Under the pieces are notes generated by a model, which made no database searches, had not been told where the DNA came from, and was given only the letters and a program-made list of their open reading frames with translations. 9,694 bases of DNA from Flectobacillus sp. (GTDB taxonomy: Bacteria; Bacteroidota; Bacteroidia; Cytophagales; Spirosomataceae), in contig JARXAV010000094.1 of NCBI GenBank assembly GCA_029865665.1, positions 1-9,694 on the forward strand, written 5' to 3'. Of this stretch, positions 8,138 to 9,694 are shown piece after piece. The first letter of the stretch is position 1, and each line of letters starts with the position of its first letter. Position numbers and translations under genes: made by a program.

Positions 8138-8185
8138 TAATATAATTTCAGAAAACGAACGTTGTAAATAAACTATCTAAATAAT

Positions 8186-9598
8186 ATGAAAAAACATATA
8201 TTGTTAATTGCAAGCATCTTATATATGATGAATGCTATTTCTACAAACGCACAAACGATTACTGCTCCTACGGGACAAAATTTGACGATAGCGAACTCCG
8301 TAAATGTTACGGGAGGAAGTGTGAATATTAAGGCGGATAGTGCATTTAAGATTGGCGGGGTAAGTATTTTAAAGACATTAGGTACTAATTTATTGATGGG
8401 TGCTAACACGGGTATAGCTTTAACTACAGGTACAAATAATTTTTTTGCTGGGTTCAATGCTGGTAAGAGTAATACTGCGGGGAACTATAACACATTCATC
8501 GGATATGGTGTTGGGGCAAATAATACTACAGGTAGTTTTAATATGTTTAGTGGTATTAATGCAGGATTATCTAATACTACAGGTAGTTTTAATGTATTCC
8601 AAGGTTATGAAGCTGGTCAAACTACTTCTACAGGAAACTATAACTTTTTTATTGGATTTGGTTCTGGTAAATATAATACCACAGGTAGTTTCAACATGTT
8701 TAGTGGTGTAAACTCAGGCCTAAATAATACTACAGGTAGTTTTAATATTTTTCACGGGTATGAGTCTGGTCAATCTAATACTACTGCAAATTATAATTTT
8801 TTTATGGGGTTTGGTAGTGGAAAGTCCAATACAACAGGCGAGTTTAATACTTTTCTGGGCGTTAATTCGGGGAACACAAATACTACTGGAAGAAGTAATT
8901 TATATATAGGTTATGAATCTGGGCAGTATAATACGGTTGGTAGTTACAATATGTTCATGGGTTACAGAGCTGGAAAGTTTAACACTACAGGAGAGGGAAA
9001 TGTTATATTGGGTCTTGAAGCTGGTTTAGGTAATACTACAGGGGGAGGGAATCTGTTTATAGGTAATAGTTCTGGAAATTCTAATATTACGGGTAGTAGT
9101 AATACCTTCATTGGAAACTTAACAAATACGACTGGTGCCAATTCATCCTCATTAACAAATGCTACAGCAATAGGTTACGCTGCCACTGTATCCGCTTCCA
9201 ACTCTGTAGTATTAGGTAACAACGCAAACGTAGGTATCGGAACAACAGCACCTGCAAATAAATTGGAGGTTGTGGCTGCCGCTGGACAAAGTGGGCTTCG
9301 TTTGAAGGGTTTAGCTGGAATGTCTGGAACACTTCAGGTAAATGCTGCTGGTGATGTGATATTGGTTGGTGCTGGTGCAAGAATGGCTGTTGCTACTGAT
9401 GATGCTAATTGGACGCTTAATAGCAATTACTTATACAATAATAGTAATGGAGTTGTTATTGGTGAGGGTGTTACTTCACTTCCTGCTGGATATAAATTGT
9501 TTGTTTCTGATGGTATTTTAACTGAAAAAGTGAAAGTGGCTGTTAAAAACGGCGAAGATTGGGCGGATAGAGTTTTTGAAGATAATTATAAAATGTAG
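8186..9598 (+). CDS. Secreted repeat-rich fibre/adhesin-like protein, cut by an in-frame TAG
   Basis: The 470 residues open with a signal peptide (MKKHILLIASILYMMNAIS, likely cleavage after Ala22 in TNA-QT), so the product is exported. Residues 24-79 are a small N-terminal domain. Residues 80-300 are thirteen 17-residue repeats of the form TTGxxNxFxGxxxGxxN, followed by a partial one. A YadA-head-like stretch (AIGYAATVSASNSVVLG, from about 328) and VGIGTTAPANKLEV (349-362) come next. The C-terminal part ends DWADRVFEDNYKM. Such proteins in Bacteroidota and phages are thought to form repetitive beta-rich, often trimeric, fibres; here that is inference. I see no lipobox and no recognisable sorting domain. 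The frame stops at TAG 9596-9598, but the family's C-terminal sequence continues in the same frame beyond it, so the protein is probably truncated. The ATG is the only start compatible with the signal peptide. Its function is unknown; adhesion or surface decoration is plausible. Confidence 0.82.
   Translation: MKKHILLIASILYMMNAISTNAQTITAPTGQNLTIANSVNVTGGSVNIKADSAFKIGGVSILKTLGTNLLMGANTGIALTTGTNNFFAGFNAGKSNTAGNYNTFIGYGVGANNTTGSFNMFSGINAGLSNTTGSFNVFQGYEAGQTTSTGNYNFFIGFGSGKYNTTGSFNMFSGVNSGLNNTTGSFNIFHGYESGQSNTTANYNFFMGFGSGKSNTTGEFNTFLGVNSGNTNTTGRSNLYIGYESGQYNTVGSYNMFMGYRAGKFNTTGEGNVILGLEAGLGNTTGGGNLFIGNSSGNSNITGSSNTFIGNLTNTTGANSSSLTNATAIGYAATVSASNSVVLGNNANVGIGTTAPANKLEVVAAAGQSGLRLKGLAGMSGTLQVNAAGDVILVGAGARMAVATDDANWTLNSNYLYNNSNGVVIGEGVTSLPAGYKLFVSDGILTEKVKVAVKNGEDWADRVFEDNYKM
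8423..9085 (+). repeat. Thirteen tandem 51-bp (17-residue) repeats in a three-unit super-repeat
   Basis: Thirteen consecutive units of exactly 51 bp encode residues 80-300 with no insertion or deletion. The consensus is TTGxxNxFxGxxxGxxN. From unit 2 on, the units fall into a repeating A-B-C order: A like NYNFFIGFGSGK, B like SFNMFSGVNSGL, C like SFNIFHGYESGQ. This gives four 153-bp blocks at 8474-8626, 8627-8779, 8780-8932 and 8933-9085. By hand count, successive blocks share 36, 36 and 28 of 51 residues. An identical 22-bp string occurs at 8521-8542, 8572-8593 and 8725-8746, offset by 51 and 153 bp. A degenerate unit precedes the array, and a partial unit beginning ITGSSNTFIGN follows it. 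Confidence 0.92.
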
Positions 9599-9694
9599 TC
9601 TTTAGCTCAAACGAATCAATATATCAAAGAGAATAAGCACTTGCCTGGTGTTCCTTCTACGCAAGAAATGATTGAGAAAGGTAATGATTTACAT
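9599..9694 (+). pseudogene. In-frame C-terminal remnant of the repeat protein gene after the TAG stop
   Basis: Directly after the TAG at 9596-9598 the same frame stays open for 32 codons to the window edge. It encodes SLAQTNQYIKENKH and then LPGVPSTQEMIEKGNDLH. This is the normal continuation of the DWADRVFE..YK region in related Bacteroidota fibre proteins, where YIKENKHLPGVPS is a strong signature and a coiled-coil tail usually follows. No start codon lies just after the stop; the first ATG in frame is near 9668, inside the conserved part, so it is not a separate gene. It is best read as the severed 3' end of the preceding gene. The 3' limit lies outside the window. Confidence 0.78.

Noticed and set aside
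8064..8185. A rho-independent terminator after the dehydratase gene
   Set aside because: I found no GC-containing inverted repeat followed by a T run in this AT-rich spacer.
8173..8457. A 94-codon open frame on the - strand opposite the start of the repeat protein
   Set aside because: It is antisense to a well-supported signal peptide and repeat domain, with no recognisable features.
8445..8711. An 88-codon open frame in the + strand, overlapping the repeat region in another phase
   Set aside because: It is open only because the 51-bp repeats keep the alternate frame periodic. It has no signal, motif or start context of its own.
8423..9085. Regular 51-bp repeats that might suggest a CRISPR array
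   Set aside because: The units are contiguous with no unique spacers, all in frame, and encode a coherent protein repeat within an exported protein.
9596..9598. TAG recoded as a sense codon throughout (alternative genetic code)
   Set aside because: The genes ending at 3400, 5120 and 6084 all use TAG as a natural stop at the expected protein end, so TAG is a stop in this genome.

Overview
The window is an AT-rich stretch with nine genes, all on the + strand, and it almost certainly comes from a Bacteroidota chromosome (Sphingobacteriales/Cytophagales/Flavobacteriales type). Three things point there. Genes start without convincing Shine-Dalgarno sequences. The only plausible promoter, before the last gene, is Bacteroidota-like (ATTG, 19 nt, then AATATTTG against the consensus TTTG and TAnnTTTG). 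The last protein carries the 'VGIGTT.P..KLEV' and 'DWADRVFE..YK' signatures I associate with Bacteroidota secreted fibre proteins. I cannot name a genus.

Positions 1-8063 are a surface-polysaccharide (O-antigen or capsule) cluster of the Wzx/Wzy-dependent kind. In order it holds: the 3' end of a Wzx-like flippase (1-219), a GT2 glycosyltransferase (210-1229), an EpsG/Wzy-like polymerase (1238-2296), a GT4 glycosyltransferase (2297-3400), a rhamnosyltransferase-like GT2 enzyme (3406-4224), an SDR-family nucleotide-sugar epimerase/reductase (4221-5120), a WecA/WbpL-like phosphoglycosyltransferase (5122-6084) and a WbpM-type UDP-GlcNAc 4,6-dehydratase (6135-8063). The first seven overlap or lie within 8 nt of each other, so they look like one co-transcribed unit. 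A 50-nt gap precedes the dehydratase.

The genes read as a pathway. The dehydratase makes UDP-4-keto-6-deoxy-GlcNAc. The SDR enzyme probably reduces it to UDP-QuiNAc or UDP-FucNAc. The WbpL-like enzyme loads the sugar phosphate onto undecaprenyl phosphate. The three glycosyltransferases extend the unit, Wzx flips it and the EpsG-like protein polymerises it. This reductase-WbpL-WbpM order resembles the wbpV-wbpL-wbpM end of some Pseudomonas O-antigen clusters.

After a 122-nt spacer with a candidate promoter comes a secreted repeat protein (8186-9598). It has a signal peptide, thirteen tandem 17-residue repeats, a YadA-head-like motif and a C-terminal region. The repeats are arranged as four copies of a three-unit (51-residue, 153-bp) super-repeat. 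The reading frame is cut by an in-frame TAG at 9596-9598, but the conserved C-terminal sequence continues in the same frame to the window edge. The gene is therefore probably a recent nonsense mutant, a naturally truncated allele, or a sequencing error.

There is no stretch longer than 300 bases without a gene. I see no tRNA, rRNA, insertion sequence or CRISPR array. Nothing here is a clearly undescribed system. The points most worth a second look are the interrupted fibre gene and its nested repeat structure.
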